Origin: Anaerolineae bacterium
GTDB lineage: Bacteria > Chloroflexota > Anaerolineae > 4572-78 > J111
Assembly (NCBI GenBank): GCA_023382535.1
Contig: JAHDWA010000002.1
Coordinates: forward strand, 310,001 to 374,000
DNA: 64,000 nt
Reading direction: 5' to 3'
A model generated the notes under the pieces. That model did no database searches. It was not told the origin of the DNA and saw only the letters and a program-made list of their open reading frames with translations. Positions within the stretch are counted from its first letter, which is position 1; the number at the start of each line of letters is the position of its first letter. Made by a program: the position numbers and the translations under genes. Positions 23,188-32,719 of the stretch are shown one piece after another.

Positions 23188-24276
23188 ATGAAACAGTCAG
23201 GTTGGGCGGCTTTTATTTTACTACTATCCCTGGTTCTATTTTTGACCATGAACGGGGCTTCCGCTCAGGGTAAGACGTTCTGCTCCCCTGGCCAGCAGCC
23301 ACACTTTAGCCACGGCTTTGCTTTCCTCAAGGCTCAGCTTGGTGCGGTCATGGGCGAGCCGCTCGAGTGCGAGCACTACGATGCTGCCGGCAATGCCTGG
23401 CAAAAAACGACAACCGGACAGGCTTTCTATCAGCAAAACAGCAATACCCCCATGTTCACCTCTGGCAGCCGGCATTGGGCCTGGACTGTGGCCGGACTGC
23501 GGCAGTGGACTGACAACGAGGCCGGAACCGTCCCGGTTACGCCATCTCCGCAGCCGCTCACGCTGCGAGTGATGTCTTACAATATCCTGTTCGGGGCCGG
23601 GGCCGACCCCGCCTGGGAGCAAGCGGCGGCCAAGCTCAGCCCCTTTGATTATCCCGGCAATCGCCTGCCCCAAATTTTGGAAGTAATCAAAGTGGCCCAA
23701 CCTGATATTTTAGGCATCCAGGAGGCTGCGGGGTGGGATAAAGGATCGCCCTCTCTGGCCGAGCAGGTTGCCGCCGAACTGGGCATGAATTATTTCCTGG
23801 CTCCGACGCCCAGCGGGCTGCATGTCGCTCTCTTCACCCGCTTCAAAATTGTCGAGGCAGAAAATCTATCTGCGCTTATGGGGAATGTCGGGGCCTTGCG
23901 GGCCAGTTTGGCTACACCTGAGGGACAGACTGTGCATGTCTTCGTGGTTCACCTCGATCCTTTCTCGGCCAAAACTCGGGCCGCTGAGCTGGTCACCCTG
24001 ACCGAGGAAATGTCGCCTTATCTCCCATCGCCCACCCTCTTGCTGGGTGATATGAATTTTTATTGCTTGGATAACCCCGCCGACTGCCAGGAGTATCAAG
24101 TCTTGAGCCAGGCCGGCTGGCGTCTCGCCACGGCTGGCCCTTATAAAATTGACCAGATCTGGACTTCACCGCTCTTGAACCAGCCGGCCGAAGCCCTCGC
24201 TTTTCCGGGTGCGTCCTTCGATATATCTGACCATCTGCCCGTGGGCGCGGTCATTAACCTGAGCGCCGCCAGGTAA
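23188..24276 (+). CDS. Secreted endonuclease/exonuclease/phosphatase (EEP) family protein
   Basis: A 362-residue exported protein. A signal sequence (AAFILLLSLVLFL..NGASAQ) is followed by a small domain of about 80 residues with conserved Cys and aromatic residues (TFCSPGQQPHFSHGF, EPLECEHYDAAGNAWQKTT) that I recognise only as recurring in Chloroflexota exoproteins. The EEP fold begins near residue 128 with VMSYNIL, then DILGIQEA, VVHLDPF, LLLGDMNF and the terminal SDHLPV, all expected catalytic positions. It could act on phosphodiesters of nucleic acids or phospholipids. I chose ATG 23188, immediately after the SDR stop; an earlier reading from 23110 runs through the SDR gene. Confidence 0.88.
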   Translation: MKQSGWAAFILLLSLVLFLTMNGASAQGKTFCSPGQQPHFSHGFAFLKAQLGAVMGEPLECEHYDAAGNAWQKTTTGQAFYQQNSNTPMFTSGSRHWAWTVAGLRQWTDNEAGTVPVTPSPQPLTLRVMSYNILFGAGADPAWEQAAAKLSPFDYPGNRLPQILEVIKVAQPDILGIQEAAGWDKGSPSLAEQVAAELGMNYFLAPTPSGLHVALFTRFKIVEAENLSALMGNVGALRASLATPEGQTVHVFVVHLDPFSAKTRAAELVTLTEEMSPYLPSPTLLLGDMNFYCLDNPADCQEYQVLSQAGWRLATAGPYKIDQIWTSPLLNQPAEALAFPGASFDISDHLPVGAVINLSAAR

Positions 24277-24471
24277 CCGTACGTCCTCAACTCAGATCAG
24301 CGTTTTGGCTTTTTCGATAAATTTGTCCAGAACTTTAACCTCACTTATACTTTAACCCAAGGAACTGATGATTAATATCTCACCCCTACCCGCCGTGGAT
24401 GTCTGTTGTCCCACCCCCATCCCGGCCTGTCATTATTTTAAAATTAAAACCAGGTCAAGGAGAAAAAGCCG

Positions 24472-25596
24472 GTGAATAGATTTGAACGCTTCGAAATGGA
24501 ACACATGATGTCCAAGTGGGAGAACGTTGTCCAGTACAACCTCTCCGAAAGCGGAGTCCACCCGGTGGCGGTCCGGGAACTGCTGTCCGACCCTTCTATG
24601 GTCGAGGCGCTGCTGGCGACGGAACTCAATTATCCCCAGGCCAACGGCCCGGTCGAACTGCGCGAAAATATTGCCGCCCTCTACTCCGGCGCAACGCCCG
24701 ATAATGTTCTGGTCACGGTCGGCGCGGCAGAGGCTAACTTTATCACTTTGCAAACTCTGCTCGACCCCGGCGATGAAATCGTGGTGATGCTGCCCAACTA
24801 CATGCAAATTTGGGGACTGGCCCACAACTTTGGCTTCCAGCGCAAAGCCTTTCACCTGCGCGAAGAGCGCGGCTGGAAGCCCGATTTGGACGAACTGAAC
24901 GAACGGGTCACGTCCAAGACGAAAATGATTGCCGTCTGCAATCCCAACAACCCCACCGGCTACATTCTGACCGAAGCTGAGATGGATGCCATCGTCGCCG
25001 CGGCCGAGCGGGTGGGGGCCTGGCTCCTGGCCGACGAAGTTTACAGCGGCGCGGAGCAGTACACCGATACGCAGACCCCCTCTTTTTGGGGCCGCTACGA
25101 TAAGGTGCTGGCCATGAACGGCCTCAGCAAGGCCTACGGCCTGCCCGGACTGCGCACCGGCTGGGTGGTCGGCCCGGCGCAAACCGTGGACGACATCTGG
25201 CGGCGGCACGAATACACGACCCTGACCATCACCATGCTGGCCGGCAAACTGGCGACCATCGCCCTCTCGCCGCAGGTGCGGCCCCAGCTCATCCAGCGCA
25301 CCCGTGCCTACATTCGCCGAGGCTTCGGCATTTTGGATGGCTGGCTGGAGAGCCACGGCGACCTGTTTCACCGTGTCCCGCCCCAAGCGGCGGCCATCGC
25401 CTTTGTGCGCTACAATCTCGAGCTTAACTCGACCCAACTGGTGGACCGTTTGAAGCACGAAAAGAGCGTGCTGGTTGTCCCCGGCGACCAGTTTGGCCTG
25501 GATCAGCACCTGCGGATCAGTTTTGGCCCGCCGCCGGATTATCTCAGGGCCGGGCTGGAACGGATAGATGAATTAATTGTCGAGCTAACGACTTAG
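24472..25596 (+). CDS. PLP-dependent aminotransferase, class I/II
   Basis: A 374-residue fold-type I aminotransferase. Conserved segments are NYPQANGPVELRENIA, NPNNPTG (substrate Asn), LADEVYSG (PLP ring Asp and Tyr), and SKAYGLPGLRTGW with the PLP lysine and phosphate-binding Arg. The start is GTG 24472 with AAGGAG upstream. Overall sequence resembles the AspC/capreomycidine-synthase-like branch rather than HisC. The amino donor is not predictable. It stands alone, with a palindromic repeat downstream. Confidence 0.9.
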   Translation: MNRFERFEMEHMMSKWENVVQYNLSESGVHPVAVRELLSDPSMVEALLATELNYPQANGPVELRENIAALYSGATPDNVLVTVGAAEANFITLQTLLDPGDEIVVMLPNYMQIWGLAHNFGFQRKAFHLREERGWKPDLDELNERVTSKTKMIAVCNPNNPTGYILTEAEMDAIVAAAERVGAWLLADEVYSGAEQYTDTQTPSFWGRYDKVLAMNGLSKAYGLPGLRTGWVVGPAQTVDDIWRRHEYTTLTITMLAGKLATIALSPQVRPQLIQRTRAYIRRGFGILDGWLESHGDLFHRVPPQAAAIAFVRYNLELNSTQLVDRLKHEKSVLVVPGDQFGLDQHLRISFGPPPDYLRAGLERIDELIVELTT

Positions 25597-25633
25597 CATT
25601 GGCGTCCTTGGACGCCGGGTAAGAAAATGGGGT

Positions 25634-25688
25634 CCACAGATCAACCCAGATAGACACAGATTTTTTATTTATCTGTGTCTATCTGTGG
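25634..25688. repeat. Palindrome CCACAGAT..AGATAGACACAGAT / ATCTGTGTCTATCTGTGG
   Basis: The inner arms 25648-25661 and 25671-25684 are 14 bases and perfect, with outer CCACAGAT/ATCTGTGG. A related cagattacacag/ctgtgtaa pair occurs in 61731-61905. Confidence 0.8.
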
Positions 25689-25739
25689 GGGTTTTCTGTC
25701 CTGTTTCATTCTGGTTCCTTTAGGTTAGGAAATACTGCC

Positions 25740-26597
25740 TTGAATCGTCCCAAAATTGGTTTGGTCCTGGGGGGCGGCGGAAGCCGCGGGCTGGCCCATA
25801 TCGGCGTGCTGGAAGTATTGGTTCGGGAGCAGATCCCAGTTGATCTGATCGTCGGCACAAGTATGGGCGGGATTGTGGGGGTGTTGTTTGGTCTGGGCTT
25901 CAGCCCGGCTCAAATTGCCGTGGAACTCAGCCCCTTGCAGGGTGCTTCCTTCCTTGACCGGCTCAAACTGATCAGCTCGCGGGGCCGCCAGCGGCGGGCG
26001 CACGAGCATTTTGCCGATACGTTGGAAGGCAAAACTTTTGCCGATCTGGCCCTGCCGGTGACAGTGATGGCGGTGGATATGGTCCACGGTGAGGAGGTTC
26101 CTCTCTCCGCCGGGCCGCTGCTGCCGGCGGTGCTGGCCAGCAGCGCCGTGCCGGGCGCGTTCCCGCCGATTCACCATCACGGGATGCAACTGGCCGACGG
26201 GGGAGTGATTGACAGCCTGGCCACCCATGTGGCCTACGATCAGGGTGCTGACAGGATCATCGCCGTGGACGTGTACCCGCCCCTGGAAAAAGCCAATCCC
26301 TGGACCGACCCTATCAGCGCGATTATGGGCTTCCAGCTACCGCCCGGTATTTTTAGCACCAGCGGCAACGGCCTGAAAAGAATTCCAACGGCTGCCGCCT
26401 CCATGTGGCGCTCGGTGCGGGTGATGACCTGGTACCTGCACCAGCAGCGTCTCCTGGCCCATCCCCCGCACGTTTTGCTCCGGCCCCAGGTCAGCAGCTA
26501 CGGCTCGCTGGATTTTAAGGATGTGACTGGCCCCCGCCAGGCTGGCATCGTCGAGGCAGAGCGCCATTTGGCGGAGTTGAGGGCATTGGTAGGATAG
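25740..26597 (+). CDS. Patatin-like phospholipase family protein (RssA/NTE type)
   Basis: A 285-residue serine hydrolase. Oxyanion motif LGGGGSRGLAHIGVLEVL, nucleophile elbow GTSMGG and catalytic Asp in ADGGVIDS are all present. This bacterial subfamily (YlbK/RssA-like) hydrolyses acyl lipids; the natural substrate is unknown. The start is a TTG at 25740 with a weak AGGA upstream; no ATG gives a better N-terminus because the family begins at PKIGLVLGGGG. No membrane segment or signal is seen, so a cytoplasmic or inner-face location is likely. Confidence 0.9.
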   Translation: MNRPKIGLVLGGGGSRGLAHIGVLEVLVREQIPVDLIVGTSMGGIVGVLFGLGFSPAQIAVELSPLQGASFLDRLKLISSRGRQRRAHEHFADTLEGKTFADLALPVTVMAVDMVHGEEVPLSAGPLLPAVLASSAVPGAFPPIHHHGMQLADGGVIDSLATHVAYDQGADRIIAVDVYPPLEKANPWTDPISAIMGFQLPPGIFSTSGNGLKRIPTAAASMWRSVRVMTWYLHQQRLLAHPPHVLLRPQVSSYGSLDFKDVTGPRQAGIVEAERHLAELRALVG

Positions 26598-26625
26598 GAA
26601 GAAATTACAGAGTAAAAGCTAACAG

Positions 26626-28014
26626 CTACGTCTTCTTCTGGCGAGCCAGCAGCAGGGCGACGGCGCAGGAAGCCTGCCGGGTCAGGGCGCTGTCGGCCCG
26701 GCTGGTCAAGACAATCGGCACCCTTGCCCCCAGCACAATATCCGCCGCTTGGGCTTCGGCCAGGTATTCGAGTTGTTTGGTCAGCATGCTGCCGGTTTCC
26801 AGATCCGGGGCGACCAGAATATCGGCCTGACCGGCTACGGGTGAGACAATACCCTTGGCCTGCGCCGCCTCCGGCGAAACCGCATCGTCAAAAGCGAGCG
26901 GACCGTCAACCAGGCCGCCGCTAATCTGCCCCCGGTCGGCCATTTTGCACAGCGCCGCCGCTTCGAGCGTGGATTCCAGCTTGGGGCTGATTGATTCAAT
27001 GGCTGACAAAATCGCCACCTTGGGCGTCTGGATGCCCAGGGTCAGGGCCAGGTCAATGGCGTTCTGCACAATGTCCCGCTTGTCCTCCAGGCCAGGATAG
27101 ATATTGATGGCGGCGTCGGTGATGAAGAGCGGGCGCGGATACGTCGGCACATCTACGGCCGCTACGTGGCTTATGCGGCGGCCAGTGCGCAGGCCCGTTT
27201 CTCTGGCGAGCACCGCCTGCATCAGCTCCTCGGTGGTCAAACTGCCTTTCATCAGGGCGTCAACCTCGCCGGCGCGGGCCATCGCCACTGCTCTGGCGGC
27301 GGCGGCGTGACTGTGTTCGGTTGCAATCAGGGGATAGGGTGACAAATCAATGCCATCCGTTTCGGCGGCGGCATGGATTTTGGCCTCCGGGCCGATGAGG
27401 GTGGGGATGATCAGGTTGGCCTGGGCGGCATCAATTGCCCCCAGCAGCGAGTTGCGGTCACAGGGATGAACCACTGCGACCCGGATCGGCTCCAGTCCCA
27501 GGGTCAGGGCAATGAGGTCGCGGTAGCGCGCGCCGTGGTCGTGCAGATGCACTTCCGGCAGGATGGTGCGCGGGCGTTTGACTTTCTCCGTCGGCGCAAT
27601 AACTTCAGCCGTGCCGGTGATGACGTCTTCGCCCTTTTGATTGACACATTTGCAGTCAAAGGTAATCCGGTGCTTTTCTTCATCTTTGGTCAGCGCTGTG
27701 ACCGAGACGGTCACGGTGTCCCACAAGGCGACCGGCCGTTTGAAACGCAACGTCTGGCCCAGGTAAATAGTGCCGGGACCAGGCAGCATCGTGCCGAGGA
27801 CGGTCGAAATCAGCGAGCCGCCCCACATACCGTGGGCGATGATCTTGCGGAACAGGTCGCTGCGGGCATACTCCTCGTCCAGGTGAGCCGGATTGACATC
27901 GCCCGACATGACGGCAAAGAGCTGAATGTCTTTGCGGGTCAGGCTGCGGGTCAGGCTGGCCGTATCGCCGATTTGAATCTCGTCGAAGGTACGGTTTTCA
28001 ATGTAATAATCCAT
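26626..28014 (-). CDS. Bifunctional enoyl-CoA hydratase / phosphate acetyl(butyryl)transferase (MaoC-Pta fusion)
   Basis: A 462-residue fusion. Residues 1-150 are a MaoC hot-dog dehydratase (FAVMSGDVNPAHLDEEYA, the hydratase motif with Asp and His, then GMWGGSLISTVLGT). Residues 155-462 are a phosphotransacetylase/phosphotransbutyrylase domain (NLIIPTLIGP, DALMKGSLTTEELM, RRISHVAAV, DGPLAFDDAVSPEAAQ, APDLETGSMLTKQLEYL). The combination links (R)-3-hydroxyacyl-CoA metabolism to acyl-phosphate formation, as in short-chain acid or PHB turnover. It is transcribed alone, opposite to its neighbours. Confidence 0.93.
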   Translation of the reverse strand: MDYYIENRTFDEIQIGDTASLTRSLTRKDIQLFAVMSGDVNPAHLDEEYARSDLFRKIIAHGMWGGSLISTVLGTMLPGPGTIYLGQTLRFKRPVALWDTVTVSVTALTKDEEKHRITFDCKCVNQKGEDVITGTAEVIAPTEKVKRPRTILPEVHLHDHGARYRDLIALTLGLEPIRVAVVHPCDRNSLLGAIDAAQANLIIPTLIGPEAKIHAAAETDGIDLSPYPLIATEHSHAAAARAVAMARAGEVDALMKGSLTTEELMQAVLARETGLRTGRRISHVAAVDVPTYPRPLFITDAAINIYPGLEDKRDIVQNAIDLALTLGIQTPKVAILSAIESISPKLESTLEAAALCKMADRGQISGGLVDGPLAFDDAVSPEAAQAKGIVSPVAGQADILVAPDLETGSMLTKQLEYLAEAQAADIVLGARVPIVLTSRADSALTRQASCAVALLLARQKKT

Positions 28015-28139
28015 GCCGGCCTCCTGTGGCTTTTGTATTCAATTTCACTTACTGGCTCAATTATAACCTCTTTTGGATAAACCGGAAAGCGTTAATCAGC
28101 AAGTCAACGTGATCACTGCCAAGATTGTTGTTATGCACA

Positions 28140-28168
28140 TTGCCCTGCAGGTCTACTTATGGTAAAAT
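28140..28168 (+). promoter_or_regulatory. Possible promoter of the partner-switching operon
   Basis: TTGCCC (28140-28145), 17-base spacer, TAAAAT (28163-28168), with a leader of about 135 bases. Confidence 0.55.
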
Positions 28169-28308
28169 CCTCTCGTCTACCTCACCTGTCCAAAGCTGAT
28201 CTGTAATTTGATAAAATTCCCTCTGTCGATTGACCGCCAGCTTGAGCTTTGGCAAAATTGCCCGCATTGACAACGCACCCAGAAGTAATTTAATTAAGGA
28301 GTAGCTAG

Positions 28309-28719
28309 ATGGATATCACGGTTAAACAACTCCAGGGTCGAGTCCCGGTAACAGTTCTCAAAACACACGGCGACCTCGACGCTTCCAGCTTTCAAAGTTT
28401 GATTGCCAAAGGTAGGGAGGTTTATGCCGCTGGGGCACGCGACATTCTGCTGGATATGAGTGACACACCCTTTATGGGCAGCTCTGGCCTGGCGGCTTTG
28501 CACAGTATAGCCTTACTAGTGCGCGGGGAGGCGCTACCCGATTTGGAGGCGGGCTGGAACGTTTTTCACGACATTGACCGGGATCGCGACGCGGGTTTGC
28601 AGCAGCATTTTAAAATACTTAAACCCCAACCCCAGGTGGAGCGAGTTCTGGAGATGTCAGGCTTGACTCAATTTTTTGAGATTCACACCGACCTAGAGAC
28701 AGCCGTCGCCTCCTTTTAA
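28309..28719 (+). CDS. STAS domain protein (anti-sigma factor antagonist type)
   Basis: A 136-residue STAS protein, the first gene of the partner-switching cluster. The strand-helix pattern and phosphorylatable serine loop are clear ([19 protein letters not shown], the RsbV/SpoIIAA Ser in GSSG). Compared with a minimal RsbV it has a longer middle loop (about residues 70-100) and ends in [15 protein letters not shown], a feature shared with the paralogue at 32297. The unphosphorylated form would bind the RsbW-like kinase encoded at 32720. The next gene starts two bases after its stop. Confidence 0.9.
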   Translation: MDITVKQLQGRVPVTVLKTHGDLDASSFQSLIAKGREVYAAGARDILLDMSDTPFMGSSGLAALHSIALLVRGEALPDLEAGWNVFHDIDRDRDAGLQQHFKILKPQPQVERVLEMSGLTQFFEIHTDLETAVASF

Positions 28720-28721
28720 AG

Positions 28722-30956
28722 ATGCATGAGTTTTTGAGGAAAATTCCTCTCCTGGCCGACCTCTCTGCAAGCGACCTGGACCACCTGAGCAGTGTGGTCG
28801 AGGTGGTCCAGCTTCCGGCTGGGGTGCAGTTGTTTGCCGAGGGCAGCGCCGGGGACCGGGCTTACATTATCAGGGAGGGCCAAATTGACATCCTCAAAGC
28901 CACGGCTGCAGGTGTGATGTTATTGGCCACCCGTGAGGCGGGTGATGTAATTGGCGAGAGAGCGCTGCTGGATGACTCCCCGCGCTCGGCCAGCGCCGAG
29001 GCCCGCACCGACAGCGTGCTGCTGGCTATTCACCAGGATCAATTCAATCAGCTTTTGGAGACCAGCCCGGCAGCATCTCGGACGATTATGCACCTGCTGC
29101 TGTCCCGTTGGCGCGATACCGAAGCGGCCCTGCGCCAGAGCGAGCAGGCCGTGCGCGCCCAGTCGGCGGAATTGGCGCAGACCCTGGCGGCGCTGCAAAC
29201 AGCTCATACCGAGCTGCAACAGCGGCTGCTGGAGAGCAGCCAGCGCAGCGCGGAACTGGCCATGGTTAACACCATCAGCAAAGCGCTAAATACCGAATTG
29301 GAGCTTGGATCGCTGTTAGAGTTGATCGGCGAGCAGATCCGCCAAATTTTCGCCGTGGAGGTGGTGTATGTAGCGCTTTACGACCCGCAGACGGCGCTGA
29401 TCCACTTTCCCTACGATTATGAAAATGGGCGGCGGGTGGTGGGGGATTCTATTCACTTTGGCCAGGGTTTGACCTCCGCCGTTATTGAATCGGGCCAGCC
29501 GCTGCTCATCAATCGGGATTTTGAGAGGTGCCGGGACGAGCTGGGCGCGGAGTCGATTGGCGCTCAGGCCAAATCTTTCCTGGGGGTGCCTATTTTGGTT
29601 GGTCAGGAGGCAATCGGCGCGATCAGCGTGCAGTGCATTGGCCAGGAAGGGCGTTTCAGCGAGAGCGATGTCCGCCTGTTATCTACTATTGCGGCCAACG
29701 TAGGCGCGGCCATCCAAAATGCCCGTCTCTTTGAGGAAATCCAGGCGGCTAAAGAAGTGGCCGAACAGGCCAGCCAGGCCAAGAGCGCCTTTCTGGCCAA
29801 TATGAGCCATGAGCTGCGCACGCCGCTCAACGCGATCATTGGCTTTAGCCGTATTGTCCGCCGCAAAGGGGAAGGGTTGTTACCGGAAAAACAGCTTGAA
29901 AATCTGGATAAAGTGCTGGTCAGCGCCGAACACCTGCTCGGGCTGATCAACACCGTTCTCGACATTGCCAAAATCGAGGCAGGCCGGATGGAGGTGCAGC
30001 CGGCCCGGTTTGACCTGGCCGGGGTGGTAGACATGTGCCTGACGACGGCCCTGCCTTTGCTCAAGCCGGGAGTCAGCCTGAGCAAAACCGTTCCCGCTGA
30101 TTTGCCGCCGGTTTACTCCGACCCGGACAAAGTGAAGCAGATTTTGCTCAACCTGCTGAGCAATGCGGCTAAGTTTACCCATACGGGGCAGGTTGGGGTT
30201 TCGGCGCAAAGGCGCCTCGCTGATCAGGGGAGCCGGGGCGCAGAAAATCGCTCTTCTGCTGATCTATTGATTATTTCGGTGACAGACAGCGGTATTGGCA
30301 TCTCTGCCGAAGCCTTGGAACGCGTCTTTGACGAGTTCCAACAGGCCGACAGCAGCACCACGCGCCAATATGGCGGAACCGGGCTGGGCTTGTCTATCAG
30401 CCGCCACCTGGCCCGCCTCCTTGGTGGTGATCTGACCGCCACCAGCACGCCGGGGGTAGGGTCAACCTTTACTTTGGCCCTGCCGGTCCAGTACAGCGAG
30501 AATATCTCCCCACCTGCCTCAGGCCCGAGTCAAGAGGATCAGGCCAGGTTGGCGCACACCAAGGCCGGGCGAGAGGCGGCCGGAGTGTCACCCCTGATTG
30601 TTCTGGCTATTGACGACGACCCGGATGCCATTTACCTGTTGGGCGAAAACTTGAGCGAAGCCGGGTATCAGGTTATTGGGGCCACCAGCGGTGACGAAGG
30701 CTTTCAAAAGGCCAAAGAAATCCAGCCTTTTGCTATCACGCTGGATATTACCATGCCCCGTAAAGATGGCTGGCAGGTGCTGCACGATCTTAAAAGCGAC
30801 CCGGCTACGCACGATATTCCAGTCATCATGCTGACCATGGTAGATAAAAAGCTGCTGGGTTACCGGCTTGAGGCGGCTGATTACCTGCTCAAGCCGGTAG
30901 ATAACCGGGCGATGGTCGCTGCGTTGCAGCGATTATCGCAGGCTGGTGAGAGGTAA
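28722..30956 (+). CDS. Hybrid histidine kinase: cNMP-binding, GAF, HisKA, HATPase, receiver
   Basis: A 744-residue sensor without membrane segments. Order: cyclic-nucleotide-binding fold (1-125; [16 protein letters not shown] resembles the phosphate-binding cassette), coiled coil (130-170), GAF (185-335), HisKA with His363 in [15 protein letters not shown], HATPase with N box NAAKFT, G1 DSGIGI and G2 GTGLGLSI, and a C-terminal receiver with Asp675 in [10 protein letters not shown] and Lys in LKPVD. It probably senses a cyclic nucleotide and a second small ligand in the cytoplasm and passes phosphate to the receiver of the SpoIIE phosphatase encoded six bases downstream, tying two-component signalling to partner switching. 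Confidence 0.93.
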   Translation: MHEFLRKIPLLADLSASDLDHLSSVVEVVQLPAGVQLFAEGSAGDRAYIIREGQIDILKATAAGVMLLATREAGDVIGERALLDDSPRSASAEARTDSVLLAIHQDQFNQLLETSPAASRTIMHLLLSRWRDTEAALRQSEQAVRAQSAELAQTLAALQTAHTELQQRLLESSQRSAELAMVNTISKALNTELELGSLLELIGEQIRQIFAVEVVYVALYDPQTALIHFPYDYENGRRVVGDSIHFGQGLTSAVIESGQPLLINRDFERCRDELGAESIGAQAKSFLGVPILVGQEAIGAISVQCIGQEGRFSESDVRLLSTIAANVGAAIQNARLFEEIQAAKEVAEQASQAKSAFLANMSHELRTPLNAIIGFSRIVRRKGEGLLPEKQLENLDKVLVSAEHLLGLINTVLDIAKIEAGRMEVQPARFDLAGVVDMCLTTALPLLKPGVSLSKTVPADLPPVYSDPDKVKQILLNLLSNAAKFTHTGQVGVSAQRRLADQGSRGAENRSSADLLIISVTDSGIGISAEALERVFDEFQQADSSTTRQYGGTGLGLSISRHLARLLGGDLTATSTPGVGSTFTLALPVQYSENISPPASGPSQEDQARLAHTKAGREAAGVSPLIVLAIDDDPDAIYLLGENLSEAGYQVIGATSGDEGFQKAKEIQPFAITLDITMPRKDGWQVLHDLKSDPATHDIPVIMLTMVDKKLLGYRLEAADYLLKPVDNRAMVAALQRLSQAGER

Positions 30957-30961
30957 TCCAT

Positions 30962-32197
30962 ATGGGTCCGCGCCCCAAAATCTTGATTGTTGACGACGAG
31001 CCGTTCAACGTTGACTACCTGGAGCAGGAGTTGGAAGACTTTGATTATGACACGGTCAGCGCGGCGAATGGCCGGGAGGCTCTGGCTCAAGTGGCCGCCG
31101 AAAAGCCTGACGTGGTCTTGCTGGACATCATGATGCCGGAACTCGATGGCTTTCAGGTCCTGGAGCGGCTGAAGGCCGACTTGGAGACGCGCGACCTGCC
31201 GGTTATTGTCATCTCAGCCATGAATGACCTGAAGAGCGTGGTGCGGGGTATCGAATTAGGGGCAGAAGACTATCTGCCTAAACCGTTTGAACCGGTGCTG
31301 CTGCGGGCGCGGCTGGAAGCCTCGCTGGAAAAAAAGCGTTTGCGCGACCAGGAACACCTTTACCTCAAAGGGTTGGAACGCGAATTAGAGATTGGCCGGC
31401 AAATTCAGGCGGGCTTTTTGCCGGAGGCGCTGCCGCAGCCGCCCGGCTGGGAAATCGCCGCCTATTTCCAGGCTGCGCGCGAAGTGGCCGGGGATTTCTA
31501 TGATGTTTTTCCCCTGGCGCGGGGTGAAAAGGTGGGCCTGGTTCTGGGTGACGTTTGTGGTAAAGGGGTGGGGGCTGCCCTTTTTATGACCCTCTTTCGC
31601 AGCCTGATTCGCGTTTCAGCGATGACCTATTTTGCCGGCGCTGCCCCTGCCGCAGCCACAGCCGGGCCATCCTCAAACGATGATGTGGCGCTGCTGGAAC
31701 AGACCATTGCCTTAACCAATAATTATGTAGCCCGGACCCATCAGCGGGCCAGCATGTTTGCCTCGCTTTTTTTGGGGGTGTTGAACCCGGCCACCGGAGT
31801 GCTGGTTTATGTCAATGGTGGTCACGAAGCGCCCGTAATTGTAGGACCGGCTGGGGTCAAGACCTCTTTGGGCCCGACGGGTCCGGTTGTCGGCATATTT
31901 GCCGGGATCACCTTCAAAATCCAGCAAGTTCAATTAGACCTTGGCGACATGTGGGTGGGCTATACGGATGGCGTTACGGATGCGCTCAGTCCGGATGAAG
32001 AGATGTTTAGCCGGGAAAACCTGATGGCATTGTTGGCGCAACCCGCTCCATCAGCGCCGGTCCTGCTCGATCAAATCGAAGCCGGTTTACAGGCCCACGT
32101 TGCCGGCGCTAACCAGTATGATGATATTACCCTGCTGGCCGTGCGCCGAGTAGCTGAGGCTTTCACGCAAGTTCAAACTGACCCCATTAACAGGTAG
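30962..32197 (+). CDS. Response regulator with SpoIIE/RsbU-type PP2C phosphatase output
   Basis: A 411-residue protein. The receiver (1-125) has the acidic pocket DDE at 11-13, phosphoacceptor Asp55 in LDIMMPELDG, and Lys in LPKPF. A short coiled coil joins the SpoIIE domain (about 160-395): REVAGDFYDVF, GDVCGKGVGAALFMTL (metal Asp), YVNGGHEAP, YTDGVTDA and YDDITLLAVRR. It should dephosphorylate one or both neighbouring STAS proteins, freeing them to bind the RsbW-like kinase. The immediate upstream hybrid kinase is the likely input. RsbU-like outputs controlled by a receiver are known in Chlamydia, cyanobacteria and others. Confidence 0.93.
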   Translation: MGPRPKILIVDDEPFNVDYLEQELEDFDYDTVSAANGREALAQVAAEKPDVVLLDIMMPELDGFQVLERLKADLETRDLPVIVISAMNDLKSVVRGIELGAEDYLPKPFEPVLLRARLEASLEKKRLRDQEHLYLKGLERELEIGRQIQAGFLPEALPQPPGWEIAAYFQAAREVAGDFYDVFPLARGEKVGLVLGDVCGKGVGAALFMTLFRSLIRVSAMTYFAGAAPAAATAGPSSNDDVALLEQTIALTNNYVARTHQRASMFASLFLGVLNPATGVLVYVNGGHEAPVIVGPAGVKTSLGPTGPVVGIFAGITFKIQQVQLDLGDMWVGYTDGVTDALSPDEEMFSRENLMALLAQPAPSAPVLLDQIEAGLQAHVAGANQYDDITLLAVRRVAEAFTQVQTDPINR

Positions 32198-32296
32198 CAA
32201 AGTCGCCAGATTGGGCAACTCTATCTGGCTAGAGCCGAAGGCCCCCTATGGGCTGGCTACTGACTTCTGGTTACTATTCATAAGGAGGATTTCATT

Positions 32297-32707
32297 ATGT
32301 CTGGGCTACAGATTACCGTCTCACAGGAGCAAGGGCGCGTTCCGGTCACCGTGTTGCGGATTGATGGAGATGTGATTGACGCCAATTCCTACCAACAACT
32401 GGAAGCACAAGCCCGCGCCGCTATTGAAGCCGGCGCCCGTAACCTGCTGCTTGACCTGACCAAAATGAAATACATCAGCAGCGCTGGGCTGCGCGCCCTG
32501 CATACCATCTTCTTGCTGCTGCGAGGTGATACCCCCAATGAAAGCGACGAAAACATGAAAAAAGGGCTAATGGACGGAACCTTCAAATCGCCCCATTTGA
32601 AATTGCTCAATCCTTCCCCGGCGGTCACGGAAACGCTGCGAGCAATGGGCTTTGACATGTTTCTAGAGGTTCATCGCAATCTCAAAGACGCCCTTGCCTC
32701 ATTTTGA
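32297..32707 (+). CDS. STAS domain protein (second, anti-sigma factor antagonist type)
   Basis: A 136-residue paralogue of the protein encoded at 28309, same length and domain plan. The serine loop is LDLTKMKYISSAGLRALHT. It also has a long charged middle loop (ESDENMKKGLMDGTF) and ends MFLEVHRNLKDALASF. An AAGGAGG ribosome site precedes it. Two STAS proteins in one cluster suggest either two inputs to one kinase or two output branches. It ends 12 bases before the kinase start. Confidence 0.9.
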   Translation: MSGLQITVSQEQGRVPVTVLRIDGDVIDANSYQQLEAQARAAIEAGARNLLLDLTKMKYISSAGLRALHTIFLLLRGDTPNESDENMKKGLMDGTFKSPHLKLLNPSPAVTETLRAMGFDMFLEVHRNLKDALASF

Positions 32708-32719
32708 AACCGGCAGCTC

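Noticed and set aside
24433..25509. 358-codon open frame antisense to the aminotransferase
   Set aside because: Shadow of a gene with clear PLP-enzyme motifs; the antisense translation is His/Gln/Gly-rich with no recognisable domain.
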